Positions 4,867-13,057 of a stretch of DNA of 14,646 bases are shown piece by piece. Source of the stretch: Spirochaetota bacterium (GTDB lineage: Bacteria > Spirochaetota > Spirochaetia > DSM-27196 > PWMO01); contig JAAAOR010000148.1 in assembly GCA_009908735.1 (NCBI GenBank), positions 1-14,646 of the forward strand. The letters run 5' to 3'. A model generated the notes under the pieces. It was not told the DNA's origin and did not search any database. It worked only from the letters and a program-made list of their open reading frames with translations. The position numbers and the translations under genes were made by a program. Every line of letters begins with the position of its first letter. The first letter of the stretch is position 1.

Positions 4867-6459
4867 ATGAATTACGAAGTAACGGCCACACGCAAACGGC
4901 CACGGAATTTTGACCAGCTCATCGGCCAAGAGTTCGTGGTTTCCACACTCGGGAGCGCTCTCGCAGCCGGGCACATCGCCCATGCGTACCTCTTTTCGGG
5001 GCCACGCGGAGTGGGAAAAACTTCGGCAGCGCGGATACTGGCAAAAGCGCTTAACTGCCCCGACGGACCGAATGCGGAGAGCTGTGACGAGTATGAGGGC
5101 AGCGAGGAGATTCGCCTCGGAACGGCAATGGACGTCATAGAGATCGACGGGGCCTCGAATACCTCGGTAAACGACGTGCGCGAGATAAAAGATGAGGTGC
5201 TCTTCGCGCCGAACAGCCTACGCTACAAGATCTACATCATCGACGAAGTCCACATGCTCTCCAACAGCGCCTTTAACGCGTTGTTGAAGACCATTGAGGA
5301 GCCGCCGCCCTACATCGTGTTCATCTTTGCAACGACCGAGATCCAGAAGGTGCCGGCGACCATTCGCTCGCGTTGTCAGCAGTTCAGCTTCCGACTCATT
5401 CCGGTCGATCTCATCAGGGATCAGCTCGCCGCCGCCTGCAAAGAGGCCGGCGTAACCGCGGAGGAGGAGGCGCTGTTCTGGATCGCCAAGGAGGCACGCG
5501 GGTCGCTTCGTGATGCCTACACGCTTCTCGACCAGGTGATCTCGTTCTCCGACGGAGCGCTCACCTTCGACAAGCTCAAGGCGACCCTCGGTGTCGGCGG
5601 ACTCGAACAGCTTTCGCAGCTGGTCACGAGCTTTGCCGCCGGCGACGCGGCGGCCGCGCTCGAACAGGCCGGTGAGGTTCTTGATTCGGGTGTCTCGGTC
5701 GAGCAGTTCATCATGGAGCTTGCCGAGTATTTCCGTAGTTTGCTGTTTGTAAAGCAGGGTGTCACGAGGGAGTCGATTCTCGGCTTCGCTGCCTCCCGCT
5801 TTCCGAAGGAGCAGGTTGATCGCTTCACCGACGCGCAACTGCAGCGGGCGTTGGAGCTGCTTCTCGAGCTCTACCGCTCGGTGCGCTACTCGCTCAACCA
5901 GCGCTTCGAGGTGGAGCTTGCCGTGGCACGGCTTTCCTCGCTCTCCTCGTTCATGACCTCGCGGGAGCTTCTCGAGCGGGTAAAGGAGCTTCGGCGCGAG
6001 ATTGCCTCAGCGCCACCGCCGGCAGCCGCCGCGAACGTGCCCGAGGCCGCCGGGGCCGGCGCCGCGCCGGCCCCGGGCACCGTCGGTGAGCGTGCCGCCG
6101 ACACAGCGTCGCCCTCGCCGAGCGAGACCCGCGAGCCCCTCGACGCAGGTACCGCCGAGCGAATCGTCGGCGAGGTGCGCGACCACAAGCCGACGCTCGC
6201 CTCGAACCTCGAAAAGGCGGTGCGTTGGGAGATCGGCGGGGGGTCGATACGCGTGCTCTTTGAGAACCAGTATCCGGCTACGGCGATAGAGCAGGAACGG
6301 GACTACGTGAGGTCGGTTTGCGAGGAGATCACCGATGAAGAGATCGCTCTCGACGTAGTTGTCGTTGAGAGCCGGGGCGCACAGGAACAGAACTCGCGGG
6401 ACGAACGGGTAGAGCTCGTTAAACATGTATTCCGCGGAGAGGTGGTAGAAGGACAATGA
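4867..6459 (+). CDS. dnaX: DNA polymerase III subunits gamma/tau
   Basis: This 530-aa clamp-loader ATPase loads the beta clamp on DNA as part of the replicase. It opens MNYEVTATRKRP, like DnaX of most bacteria. Walker A is GPRGVGKT (45-52), Walker B IIDEVH (124-129), sensor 1 FATTE (about 154-158), the SRC arginine-finger motif 168-170, and sensor 2 GSLRDA (212-217). An Ala/Pro-rich linker lies at about 380-420, then a tau-type C-terminal part. The usual zinc module C-x8-C-x2-C-x2-C is half lost: Cys64 and Cys73 remain, but the third and fourth ligands are Tyr76 and Ser79. The frame is open upstream through the SRP RNA and both tRNAs, so a start at 4558 would be wrong. ATG 4867 has a weak SD (GGACGAG). 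The stop overlaps ybaB by 4 nt. Confidence 0.96.
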   Translation: MNYEVTATRKRPRNFDQLIGQEFVVSTLGSALAAGHIAHAYLFSGPRGVGKTSAARILAKALNCPDGPNAESCDEYEGSEEIRLGTAMDVIEIDGASNTSVNDVREIKDEVLFAPNSLRYKIYIIDEVHMLSNSAFNALLKTIEEPPPYIVFIFATTEIQKVPATIRSRCQQFSFRLIPVDLIRDQLAAACKEAGVTAEEEALFWIAKEARGSLRDAYTLLDQVISFSDGALTFDKLKATLGVGGLEQLSQLVTSFAAGDAAAALEQAGEVLDSGVSVEQFIMELAEYFRSLLFVKQGVTRESILGFAASRFPKEQVDRFTDAQLQRALELLLELYRSVRYSLNQRFEVELAVARLSSLSSFMTSRELLERVKELRREIASAPPPAAAANVPEAAGAGAAPAPGTVGERAADTASPSPSETREPLDAGTAERIVGEVRDHKPTLASNLEKAVRWEIGGGSIRVLFENQYPATAIEQERDYVRSVCEEITDEEIALDVVVVESRGAQEQNSRDERVELVKHVFRGEVVEGQ

Positions 6460-6782
6460 GTTCGATGAATCCAATGGACATTCTAAAGAATTTCCAAAAC
6501 ATCCAATCTAAGCTCGGTGAAGCCCAGGAGCGTCTCAAAGAGGTTCGTGCAACAGGGACCGCGGGCGGCGACATGGTTCGGGTCGAGATGACCGGGGAGT
6601 TTCAGGTCACCTCCGTGAAGATTTCTCCCGAGGCGGTCGACCCCGACGATATCGAGATGCTGCAGGACTTGATGCTTGCCGCTTTTACCAACGCCACCGC
6701 CAACGTAAAAGAGAAGATCCGCGAGGAGATGTCCTCGTTCACCGGCGGTATGGACCTACCTCCGGGGATCTTCGGGGGCTGA
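6456..6782 (+). CDS. ybaB: nucleoid-associated protein, YbaB/EbfC family
   Basis: This small DNA-binding protein (108 aa, normal length) forms dimers that bind and bridge DNA; the Borrelia homologue is EbfC. It shows the family pattern: an N-terminal helix (NPMDILKNFQNIQSKLGEAQ), then a strand with VRVEMTGEFQVTSVKISPE, and a helix with DLMLAAFTNATANVKEK. It ends in a glycine-rich GGMDLPPGIFGG tail. Start ATG 6456 overlaps the dnaX stop (ATGA), with GAAGGA a few bases upstream, so it is translationally coupled. The dnaX-ybaB-recR order is widely conserved in bacteria. Internal ATGs at codons 4 and 7 are possible alternative starts. Confidence 0.95.
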   Translation: MSSMNPMDILKNFQNIQSKLGEAQERLKEVRATGTAGGDMVRVEMTGEFQVTSVKISPEAVDPDDIEMLQDLMLAAFTNATANVKEKIREEMSSFTGGMDLPPGIFGG

Positions 6783-6783
6783 C

Positions 6784-7383
6784 GTGACCATTCTGGATAG
6801 CCTCACCGAGGCCCTATCCCGTCTCCCCGGCATCGGTAAGAAAAGCGCGGTCCGCATTGCCTACTATCTCCTGCAGGCCGACTCAGCATACAACGAGCGG
6901 CTTGCCGGCGAAATCCGTGAGCTCAAGAGCCGCATCCGCCGCTGCTCGGTTTGTGGCAACTACACGGAGCACGATCCCTGCGATATCTGCACCGATCCCT
7001 CCCGCGATCGCGCAACGATCTGCGTGGTCGAGCAGCCCCAAGACGTCGCCGTCCTCGAGGCCTCGCGCGAGTACCGGGGTCTCTATCACGTGCTCGGAGG
7101 GGTCATCTCTCCGATAGACGGCGTGGGCCCGGAGGACCTCTCGATTTCTTCTCTCGTGGGACGTCTCCACGAAGACGGTGTGCAGGAGGTGATCCTTGCC
7201 ACCAACCCCACCGTAGAAGGGGACACAACAGCGCTATACCTCGTGCGCATGCTCGAGAAGCGCGGAGTGAAGACCTCCCGCCTCGCCCTCGGCTTGCCCG
7301 TCGGAGGTGATATCGAGTACGCGGACCGGCTGACCATCGCCCGATCGCTTCGCGGGCGCACTCCGCTTTCGTCGGAGGAGTAA
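6784..7383 (+). CDS. recR: recombination mediator RecR
   Basis: RecR works with RecO (and RecF) to load RecA on SSB-coated single-stranded DNA at gaps. The 199 aa match the usual length. In order it has a helix-hairpin-helix LPGIGKKSA (14-22), a four-cysteine zinc finger C54-x2-C57-x8-C66-x2-C69, a Toprim domain starting ICVVEQ (about 79-84) with GGVISPIDGVGPEDL, and the C-terminal ATNPTVEGDTTALYL motif. It starts with GTG one base after the ybaB stop, with a G-rich SD (GGGGGC) inside the end of ybaB. All signature residues are intact. Confidence 0.97.
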   Translation: MTILDSLTEALSRLPGIGKKSAVRIAYYLLQADSAYNERLAGEIRELKSRIRRCSVCGNYTEHDPCDICTDPSRDRATICVVEQPQDVAVLEASREYRGLYHVLGGVISPIDGVGPEDLSISSLVGRLHEDGVQEVILATNPTVEGDTTALYLVRMLEKRGVKTSRLALGLPVGGDIEYADRLTIARSLRGRTPLSSEE

Positions 7384-7390
7384 CTCGTCA

Positions 7391-8107
7391 ATGCCCCGCA
7401 CACAGCGCTTTTCAGCACCGATCGCGACTCTCACCCTGATTCTCGTCGCCCGCCTGCTTGCGCCGGCTGCCGCCTCCGCCCAGGTCTGGCTCGACTCCTA
7501 CGATGAGGGCCTCGCCGTCGCACGCGAGACCGAGCGGCCGCTCGTGGTCTTTATCACCGCTCCCGGCTGGTGTGAGCCCTGCGATCGCTTTGAGGCCGAG
7601 GTCCTCTCAGACGATCTCGTCGGCGACATCCTGCGAAAAGAGTTTGTCACCGTTTGGCTCACCGATCGCGACCCCGAGCACGCCCGCTTCGAGTTTCCCG
7701 GCTATCCCTCGTTCCTGGTTTTCCACCCCGGCGGCGAGCGCCTTGGCGCCTTCCACGCGCCTGACTCGATTCGCGAGCTTCGCGCCGAGCTTGATCGCTA
7801 CCAGCGACCCCTCGCAGAGCTCCTTGCCGCCGCGAACCGCCGCGAGCGGACCGACGGGGGCGCGACCTACCGCTATCCAGGCGGCGTATTCGTGCGCCTC
7901 GACAACGGCTCCTGGGTGCGCGAAGCCGGCGGAGAACGAACTCTCTTCTCCGAGTACCGCGAGGACGATCGTTACGCCTATCTCAAACCCAGCGAGGGTG
8001 AAGGTTTCGTCGCTATCCCCAAGGACGGCGGGCAGGCTTTCCGCTGGAACGCGGACCGTGAGACGTGGGAGTCGGCCTGGGAGGTTACGGCGCCGGGAGA
8101 GGACTGA
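7391..8107 (+). CDS. secreted thioredoxin-like protein with unknown C-terminal domain
   Basis: This 238-aa protein has a Sec signal (hydrophobic core about 11-24, cleavage likely after ASA at residue 30). A thioredoxin fold with redox motif WCEPC (C61, C64) and a cis-proline at GYP (P106) follows, so it is probably a periplasmic thiol-disulphide oxidoreductase of the DUF953/thiol:disulphide-interchange type. From about residue 150 a second part rich in aromatic residues and short strands (YRYPGGVFVRLDNGSWV, EYREDDRYAYLKP, FRWNADRETWESAW) looks like a small beta domain that I do not recognise. The start ATG 7391 has GGAGGAG 10 nt upstream, within the recR end. The gap to recR is only 7 nt, so it is likely co-transcribed, though no link with recombination is expected. 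Confidence 0.85.
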   Translation: MPRTQRFSAPIATLTLILVARLLAPAAASAQVWLDSYDEGLAVARETERPLVVFITAPGWCEPCDRFEAEVLSDDLVGDILRKEFVTVWLTDRDPEHARFEFPGYPSFLVFHPGGERLGAFHAPDSIRELRAELDRYQRPLAELLAAANRRERTDGGATYRYPGGVFVRLDNGSWVREAGGERTLFSEYREDDRYAYLKPSEGEGFVAIPKDGGQAFRWNADRETWESAWEVTAPGED

Positions 8108-8155
8108 ACGCCCGCGGGAGGCAAAGATGACGTGGACCGAACCGCCACGCATTGT

Positions 8156-8187
8156 GCCGGCTGCGGGTGCACGTGGTCGCAGCCGGC
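8156..8187. terminator. intergenic hairpin between convergent genes
   Basis: A perfect 10-bp inverted repeat GCCGGCTGCG (8156-8165) / CGCAGCCGGC (8178-8187) closes a 12-nt loop in the 88-nt gap between the convergent thioredoxin-like gene and pth. It lacks a T-run on either side, so if it ends transcription it is a bidirectional structure of the non-canonical kind. Confidence 0.5.
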
Positions 8188-8195
8188 TGCACCTC

Positions 8196-8828
8196 TTAGT
8201 ACTCGAACACCACGCGCCTTCCCACCTCTTTTGTAACCGCTTCGAAGCTCTCTGCTGTCAATCGCTCGATAATCTCTTCGACTCCGCGCTCGAGCTCGTC
8301 GAGGCGCGCTTCCTCGTCACTAGAGAAGTTTCCGAGTACATGCGATGAGACATCGCCGTGTCTGGGCCGTCCTATGCCGATGCGAAGTCGGGCGAAATCC
8401 TTACTCGAGAGGTGTTGAGCCACCGAGCGGAGGCCGTTATGCCCCGCGAGTCCCCCGCCGCGGCGAAGCTCGAGGGTGCCGAAGGGAAGTTCGACCTCGT
8501 CATGGGCGACGAGGACATCGCGCGGGTCGATCGAATGGTAGCGAGCGCAGGCGCCGGCGCTCTCTCCGGAACGGTTCATGTAGGTCTCGGGCAGGAGAAC
8601 AAGGAGCTTGCCCGGGGCGCGTGTGCCGCCTGCCGCAGCGGCGGGGCTCGCGACGGCCCCCGGCAAGCCCCCGCCCCCGCGAATCGTGGCGAGCCGGCCC
8701 TGGAACTTCTGCTGAAACTGCTCGCCGCGACGCTCCGCGAAGGCCTCGGCCATGCGCATGGCGATGTTGTGGCGGGTGCGCGCGTAGCGTGATCCGGGGT
8801 TTCCGAGGAACACCGCAAGCTCGATCAT
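8196..8828 (-). CDS. pth: peptidyl-tRNA hydrolase
   Basis: This enzyme cleaves peptidyl-tRNA that has dropped off ribosomes and recycles the tRNA. It has 210 aa, slightly longer than the usual 185-200. Conserved elements are FLGNPGSRYARTRHN (Asn10 and catalytic His20), YMNRSG (Asn85), VAHDEVELPFG (Asp110, equal to E. coli Asp93) and GHNGLRS (His130, Asn131). A Gly/Ala/Pro-rich insertion at about residues 50-73 (RGGGGLPG to GGTRAPGK) is not typical of the family and looks like a low-complexity loop between strands. ATG 8828 has a good Shine-Dalgarno (GGGGAGGG, 8 nt spacing). The gene is divergent from the EEP protein at 8900 and convergent with the thioredoxin-like gene. Confidence 0.96.
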   Translation of the reverse strand: MIELAVFLGNPGSRYARTRHNIAMRMAEAFAERRGEQFQQKFQGRLATIRGGGGLPGAVASPAAAAGGTRAPGKLLVLLPETYMNRSGESAGACARYHSIDPRDVLVAHDEVELPFGTLELRRGGGLAGHNGLRSVAQHLSSKDFARLRIGIGRPRHGDVSSHVLGNFSSDEEARLDELERGVEEIIERLTAESFEAVTKEVGRRVVFEY

Positions 8829-8833
8829 GGTCT

Positions 8834-8862
8834 TTGCCCTCCCCTTTCGATTGAACTATACT
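8834..8862 (+). promoter_or_regulatory. possible promoter for the EEP-lplA chain
   Basis: TTGCCC (8834-8839) and TATACT (8857-8862) are 17 nt apart, giving a start near 8869, about 30 nt before ATG 8900. The -35 box overlaps the pth Shine-Dalgarno, so expression of the two divergent genes may interfere. The minus-strand TATAGT (8860-8855) may serve pth. Confidence 0.4.
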
Positions 8863-8899
8863 ACGGAGAAACCGCTCCGATCAGGGGGTCTGCCGCGCC

Positions 8900-10048
8900 A
8901 TGCGCCGGATCGTTTCGAGTTTCGCGCTCGTATTTCTGCTCACGCTTTCCGCCCTTGCCCAGGACACCCCCGTCTCGGAAGGCGCCGCCGACGACGCGCC
9001 CGCCACCGGACTGAGCGTCACCGGCCCTCTCACCGTGGTCACGGTAAATGCCTGGTCCGGCCTCGAGGCAGGTGGGTTTTTCTCTCGTGGCACCCACGAA
9101 GAGCCCGCCGCGCGCGAGTTTCGCCTGGGACTTCTCTCCGATAAGATAGCCGCGCTCGAGCCCCAGATTGTCACCATAGGTGAGGCGAATCCGGTGGACG
9201 AGATGGCCGCCCGCTTTTCAGACGCGCTCGGGATGTCTGCGGTGTCTCACATGGCCGAAGGCGGCGTGCGCATCGGCCCGGTCGGCTTGCCGACGAACCT
9301 CCGCGAGGGCGATATTCTTCTGGCGCCGGAGGCGTCGGAGCCGAGTTTCGCGGTGCGCCGGACGCTTTCCGGCGGCTACGTTGGACGCACCCTGTCGTTT
9401 CAGACCGGCGCTACCACGCAGGTACTCGGCGCCGAGCTCGTCGTTGGTGGGAACAGTGTCTACGTGTTTCACACCCGGTGGTTTGCGAGCCCGTTTGCAG
9501 CACGGGAAGATATGGTGGGGTTGATCGAGGCCTACGGCGCAGGTGAGATAGTCTCACAAGAGCTCATCGATCGCATGGAGCGGGCGGTGCACGGAAAGGA
9601 GCGGCGCCTCGAGGAGGCACTACGCACGGTGGTCACCATTAACGAGGTGGCAGGTGATGCGCCGGTCATTCTCACCGGAACACTCAACGCGCTTCCCGGG
9701 TCCGAAGAGATCGGCGTGCTCGAAGAGGCCGGATTCGTCGACGCCTTCGATGTCGCCGGCGCTACACCGGCTCGCGGCGCTGCGCACACGGGTCAGACGC
9801 CCACGGCTGCGGCGGCGAACGCCGGAGCCACCTGGGATCCGGGCCGAAACACCCACATCACTCGACACAGGCTCGGGCCGTGGGACGAACAAAACGCAGC
9901 CCGCATTGATTACATCTTCGTGCGAGGCGCAGGCGTCGAGGTGGTCGAAGCACGGGTGGTACTCGACGAGGCCACCTACGGCGTGTTTCCATCATCTCAC
10001 TTCGGCGTGCTCGCACGCATCACAATACCGCAAGGGGGAACCCCATGA
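8900..10048 (+). CDS. exported endonuclease/exonuclease/phosphatase (EEP) fold protein with altered active site
   Basis: This 382-aa protein has a Sec signal (about 4-20, cleavage after ALA) and a single EEP/DNase I-like domain. It keeps VNAW (Asn50), IGEAN (Glu95, the metal Glu) and RIDYIF (335-340). The family motif GDFN is GTLN at 260-263 and the final SDH is SSH at 365-367, so two acidic residues of the catalytic machinery are gone (Thr261 and Ser366). The protein is thus either inactive as a nuclease/phosphodiesterase or uses a variant mechanism; a binding role is possible. A start at 8900 is supported by AGGGGG 12 nt upstream. The gene overlaps lplA by 4 nt (ATGA), so translation is coupled. 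A substrate cannot be named. Confidence 0.8.
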   Translation: MRRIVSSFALVFLLTLSALAQDTPVSEGAADDAPATGLSVTGPLTVVTVNAWSGLEAGGFFSRGTHEEPAAREFRLGLLSDKIAALEPQIVTIGEANPVDEMAARFSDALGMSAVSHMAEGGVRIGPVGLPTNLREGDILLAPEASEPSFAVRRTLSGGYVGRTLSFQTGATTQVLGAELVVGGNSVYVFHTRWFASPFAAREDMVGLIEAYGAGEIVSQELIDRMERAVHGKERRLEEALRTVVTINEVAGDAPVILTGTLNALPGSEEIGVLEEAGFVDAFDVAGATPARGAAHTGQTPTAAAANAGATWDPGRNTHITRHRLGPWDEQNAARIDYIFVRGAGVEVVEARVVLDEATYGVFPSSHFGVLARITIPQGGTP

Positions 10049-11043
10049 GTGTCCGGATTTTCACATCCGAGAGTAACAATCCATGGTTCAATCTCGCCAC
10101 AGAGGATTGGATCTTCCGCGATATGGACCCGTCCTACCGTATTCTGTTCCTGTGGCGCAATGCCGATACCGTTGTGATCGGCCGCCATCAGAATCCCTGG
10201 AAGGAATGCAACCTCGAGAAGATGGAGCGAGACGGCGTCTATCTCGCTCGCCGTCAGTCGGGCGGTGGCGCGGTCTACCAGGACCTCGGAAACACCAACT
10301 TCACCTTCATGACGAGCCTCGATCAGTACGACCAGGAAGAAAACTTTGGCATCATCATCAATGCGCTTGCTGAGTTCGGGATTACCGCCGAGCGCTCGGG
10401 GCGAAATGATGTGCTTGTCGACGGGCGAAAGGTCTCCGGCAGCGCCTTCAAGCGCGCAAAAGACCGCGCTTTCCACCACGGAACGCTTCTCATCGGCGCC
10501 GACCTAGGGCGCCTCGTAGATTACCTCAGCCCGGCCAAGAAGAAGCTCGTCTCCAAAGGTATCGAGTCGGTGAAGTCTCGAGTGGCCAACCTCACGGAGT
10601 TCAACGAGGGGCTTGATCACGACACGCTCACTGCAACCATCATCAAGACGTTCCTCGAGCACCACGGCGAGGAGGCGGAGGTCGAGCATCTCACCCGTGA
10701 CGATCTCGCGGAGATCCCCTCGCTCGCGGCACACTTCGAGGAGCTCAAGGACTGGAACTGGCGCTTCGGCCGCTCACCTGACTTCTCACATCACATGAAC
10801 GAGCGTTTTGACTGGGGCGAGATGGACGTGCATCTCGAGACAAAGCGGGGTCACATATCCGAAATTGCGGTATTCTCGGACACACTGCACCCGGAGATGG
10901 TGGAATACCTCGAGCAGCATATGGTAGGTCTTAAGTACGAGAAGGACGACCTTCGCGCATTCTTTGATACGATGAAAACCGACATGCCGGACGTCGCCGA
11001 GCTCACCGAGGAGTTCGGCGCCTGGCTCGTCGACGAGATCTGA
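10045..11043 (+). CDS. lplA: lipoate-protein ligase A
   Basis: LplA activates free lipoate with ATP and transfers it to the lysine of E2 and H-proteins of 2-oxoacid dehydrogenases and glycine cleavage. It has 332 aa, close to E. coli LplA (337). It carries the lipoate-binding [12 protein letters not shown] (69-80), GNTNFTF (82-88), and catalytic Lys129 in [10 protein letters not shown] (126-135), equal to E. coli Lys133. A C-terminal accessory domain (about 250-332) is present, so this is the bipartite, self-sufficient form that carries out both steps. It starts with ATG overlapping the EEP gene, with AAGGGGGAA before it. No lipoyl synthase or E2 gene is near. Co-transcription with deoD is possible across a short hairpin gap. 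Confidence 0.95.
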   Translation: MSVRIFTSESNNPWFNLATEDWIFRDMDPSYRILFLWRNADTVVIGRHQNPWKECNLEKMERDGVYLARRQSGGGAVYQDLGNTNFTFMTSLDQYDQEENFGIIINALAEFGITAERSGRNDVLVDGRKVSGSAFKRAKDRAFHHGTLLIGADLGRLVDYLSPAKKKLVSKGIESVKSRVANLTEFNEGLDHDTLTATIIKTFLEHHGEEAEVEHLTRDDLAEIPSLAAHFEELKDWNWRFGRSPDFSHHMNERFDWGEMDVHLETKRGHISEIAVFSDTLHPEMVEYLEQHMVGLKYEKDDLRAFFDTMKTDMPDVAELTEEFGAWLVDEI

Positions 11044-11058
11044 GAGATTTCCCGTGGC

Positions 11059-11077
11059 GCCCCGCGCGCCGCGGGGC
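11059..11077 (+). other. GC-rich hairpin between lplA and deoD
   Basis: GCCCCGC (11059-11065) and GCGGGGC (11071-11077) form a perfect 7-bp stem with loop GCGCC, 15 nt after the lplA stop. There is no T-run, so it is more likely an mRNA-stability or attenuation element than an efficient terminator. The deoD Shine-Dalgarno follows (GGAGG at 11091-11095). Confidence 0.45.
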
Positions 11078-11099
11078 AACCCAACACCACGGAGGAACA

Positions 11100-11798
11100 A
11101 TGAGCGTACACATCGGAGCGAAAGAGGGAGATATTGCGGAGACGGTGCTGCTGCCCGGCGATCCGCTTCGGGCCAAGTTTGCCGCGGAGAACTTTCTCGA
11201 GGGCGCGACCTGCTACTCGGAGGTCCGCGGGATGTACGGGTACACCGGCACCTACAAGGGAAAGCGCGTGTCTATTCAGGGAACCGGCATGGGCATTCCC
11301 TCGGCGCTGATCTACGTGCACGAGCTCATCACCGCCTACGGGGCAAAGAAGCTCATCCGCATCGGCTCGGCGGGCTCGATTCAGCCCTCACTTGCCGTAC
11401 GCGATCTCGTTTTTGCCATGGCAGCCTCCACCGACTCAGGCGTCAACACCCGTCGCTTCGGTGGCGCGAGCTATGCGCCGACCGCCGACTTCGATCTCTT
11501 CCAGCAAGCTGTCGAGGCGGCGCGGAAGAAGGGCGTGAAGTTCACCGCCGGAAACGTGCTATCGACCGACGAGTTCTACCACGACGCCCCCGACTACTGG
11601 AAAATCTGGGCCGAGTACGGCGTGCAGGCCCTCGAGATGGAAACCGCGGCGCTCTACACCACCGCCGCGAAGTTCGGCTGCCGGGCGCTGACGATGCTCA
11701 CCATAAGTGACAGCCTGGTTACCGGCGAGGAGCTCTCCGCCAAAGAGCGCGAAACTTCTTTTCGCGAGATGATCGAGATCGCACTGGAGGTGGCATGA
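11100..11798 (+). CDS. deoD: purine nucleoside phosphorylase, DeoD type
   Basis: This enzyme reversibly splits purine (deoxy)nucleosides with phosphate to the free base and (deoxy)ribose-1-phosphate for salvage. The 232 aa match the hexameric DeoD family (E. coli 239). Motifs seen: LPGDPLRAK (18-26, phosphate/ribose pocket), GTGMGIPSA (about 61-69), IGSAGS (phosphate loop), EMETAALY (about 179-186) and catalytic Asp204 in [10 protein letters not shown]. In E. coli the same Asp (SDHIRTGE) selects purines. Start ATG 11100 follows GGAGG with 4 nt spacing. It overlaps the aldo/keto reductase by 4 nt (ATGA), implying coupled expression. Confidence 0.95.
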   Translation: MSVHIGAKEGDIAETVLLPGDPLRAKFAAENFLEGATCYSEVRGMYGYTGTYKGKRVSIQGTGMGIPSALIYVHELITAYGAKKLIRIGSAGSIQPSLAVRDLVFAMAASTDSGVNTRRFGGASYAPTADFDLFQQAVEAARKKGVKFTAGNVLSTDEFYHDAPDYWKIWAEYGVQALEMETAALYTTAAKFGCRALTMLTISDSLVTGEELSAKERETSFREMIEIALEVA

Positions 11799-12784
11799 TG
11801 GAGTACCGCAGACTCGGCCGCGCAGGACTGCAGGTGAGCGCGCTGTCGTTCGGCTCCTGGGTGACCTTTTCCAATCAACTGCAGGTCGACAACGCCAAGA
11901 AGTGCATGTACACCGCCTACGACGCCGGTGTGAACTTCTTCGATAATGCCGAAGCATACGCCCGAGGGCGCTCCGAGGAGATTATGGGCGAGGTGCTCCG
12001 CGACTCCGGCTGGCGGCGTGACTCCTACGTCGTCTCGAGCAAGGTGATGTTCGGAAGCACCGAGGAGCGAAAGCCCAACCAGACCGGCCTCAGCCGAAAG
12101 CACGTCTTCGAGGCGGCCCATCAGGCGATGGAGCGGCTGAACGTCGACTACCTCGACCTGTACTTCTGCCATCGTCCCGATGAGAACACGCCCATCGAGG
12201 AGACCGTCCGAGCGATGAGCGATCTCATTACCCAGGGCAAAGTCCTCTACTGGGGCACCTCCGAGTGGTCGGCGCAACAGATCATGGAGGCCTACTCGAT
12301 TGCCCGGCAGTACAACCTGGTCCCGCCGACCATGGAGCAGCCCGAGTACAACATGTTCCACAGGGAGCGTTTCGAAGAGGAGTATCGCCGCCTGTACTCG
12401 GAGATCGGCCTCGGCACGACCATCTGGTCGCCGCTGTACTCAGGGATACTCACCGGAAAGTACACCGACGGGGTCCCCGAGGACTCACGCCTCAACCTCC
12501 CCGGCTACGAGTGGCTGAGAGAGCGCCTTCTCAGCGAGGAACGGCAAGCGCTGCTCGATGCGGTGCCGAAGCTCGGGAAGATCGCGAAGGAGCTCGGCGC
12601 CTCCATGGCTCAGCTCGCCCTCGCCTGGACCCTCAAGAACCCGAACGTGAGCACCGCCATCACCGGCGCCTCACGCCCGGAGCAGGTCACCGAGAACATG
12701 AAGGCCATCGACGTGCTCGAGAAGCTCGATGATTCGGTGATGGAGCGCATCGAGGAGATTCTCGCACCGCTGCCCGAGGGGTGA
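11795..12784 (+). CDS. aldo/keto reductase, voltage-gated K-channel beta-like (AKR6/AKR14 type)
   Basis: This is a cytosolic NADPH-dependent oxidoreductase of 329 aa with a TIM barrel. The catalytic tetrad is intact: Asp50 and Tyr55 (FFDNAEAY), Lys83 (VVSSKV) and His126 (YFCHRPD). The opening [21 protein letters not shown] and the partners ISP-like [11 protein letters not shown] and late [12 protein letters not shown] (coenzyme phosphate site) point to the Kv-beta/YghZ branch, which often acts on methylglyoxal-like aldehydes; the real substrate is unknown. It may begin at ATG 11795, overlapping the deoD stop, or at ATG 11798; GGAGG precedes both. The stop is only 12 nt from the convergent antitoxin gene, with no terminator between them, so the tail mRNAs would overlap. 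Confidence 0.9.
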   Translation: MMEYRRLGRAGLQVSALSFGSWVTFSNQLQVDNAKKCMYTAYDAGVNFFDNAEAYARGRSEEIMGEVLRDSGWRRDSYVVSSKVMFGSTEERKPNQTGLSRKHVFEAAHQAMERLNVDYLDLYFCHRPDENTPIEETVRAMSDLITQGKVLYWGTSEWSAQQIMEAYSIARQYNLVPPTMEQPEYNMFHRERFEEEYRRLYSEIGLGTTIWSPLYSGILTGKYTDGVPEDSRLNLPGYEWLRERLLSEERQALLDAVPKLGKIAKELGASMAQLALAWTLKNPNVSTAITGASRPEQVTENMKAIDVLEKLDDSVMERIEEILAPLPEG

Positions 12785-12796
12785 GTCGCAGGAGTA

Positions 12797-13057
12797 TCAC
12801 GCCGCGGAGTGGCGATCCACGTCCCAGCCCGGAAAAACGAGAACAGCCGGGTGGCAGCGGAGCGCACGCGCAAGCTTCTTGGCCCGCTCCACGCCGAGCA
12901 TGACTCTATCGCACTCTATCGCGGAGATGGTAGACTGAGGAATCCCGGAAAGTCGCGACAGCTCATTCTGGCTCATTTCCTGAAGCTCACGGATGATTCG
13001 CACCGACTCACCGACGGAGACTTCGACCCGCGTCCCGGCTCGCTCGTATTCTGACAT
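12797..13057 (-). CDS. XRE-family antitoxin / transcriptional regulator (HigA-like)
   Basis: This 86-aa protein carries one HTH_3 domain at about residues 18-76. It has the usual pattern of RELQEMSQNELSRLSGIPQS, the recognition helix around STISAIEC, and LGVERAKKLARALRC, with the hydrophobic end PAVLVFPG. Such proteins in a pair neutralise the toxin and repress their own promoter. The ATG at 13057 follows the toxin stop directly (TAAATG), and GGGAGA in the toxin's last codons is its Shine-Dalgarno. The toxin-first order is that of HigBA. The charged N-terminus (SEYERAGTRVEVSVGE) may be the toxin-contacting arm, but this is a guess. It converges with the aldo/keto reductase. Confidence 0.88.
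   Translation of the reverse strand: MSEYERAGTRVEVSVGESVRIIRELQEMSQNELSRLSGIPQSTISAIECDRVMLGVERAKKLARALRCHPAVLVFPGWDVDRHSAA

Noticed and set aside
4553..4983. Minus-strand ORFs across the second tRNA unit
   Set aside because: They are antisense translations of tRNA-Ser and SRP RNA with the same spurious motifs.
5218..5838. 206-aa minus-strand ORF inside dnaX
   Set aside because: Shadow of a strongly conserved ATPase frame in GC-rich DNA; no domain seen.
7458..8348. 296-aa plus-strand ORF
   Set aside because: Overlaps the thioredoxin-like frame and part of pth; its Arg/Ser/Pro-rich sequence is typical of an out-of-frame reading.
11654..12361. 235-aa minus-strand ORF over deoD and the aldo/keto reductase
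   Set aside because: Both sense frames carry complete catalytic motifs; the antisense frame has none.
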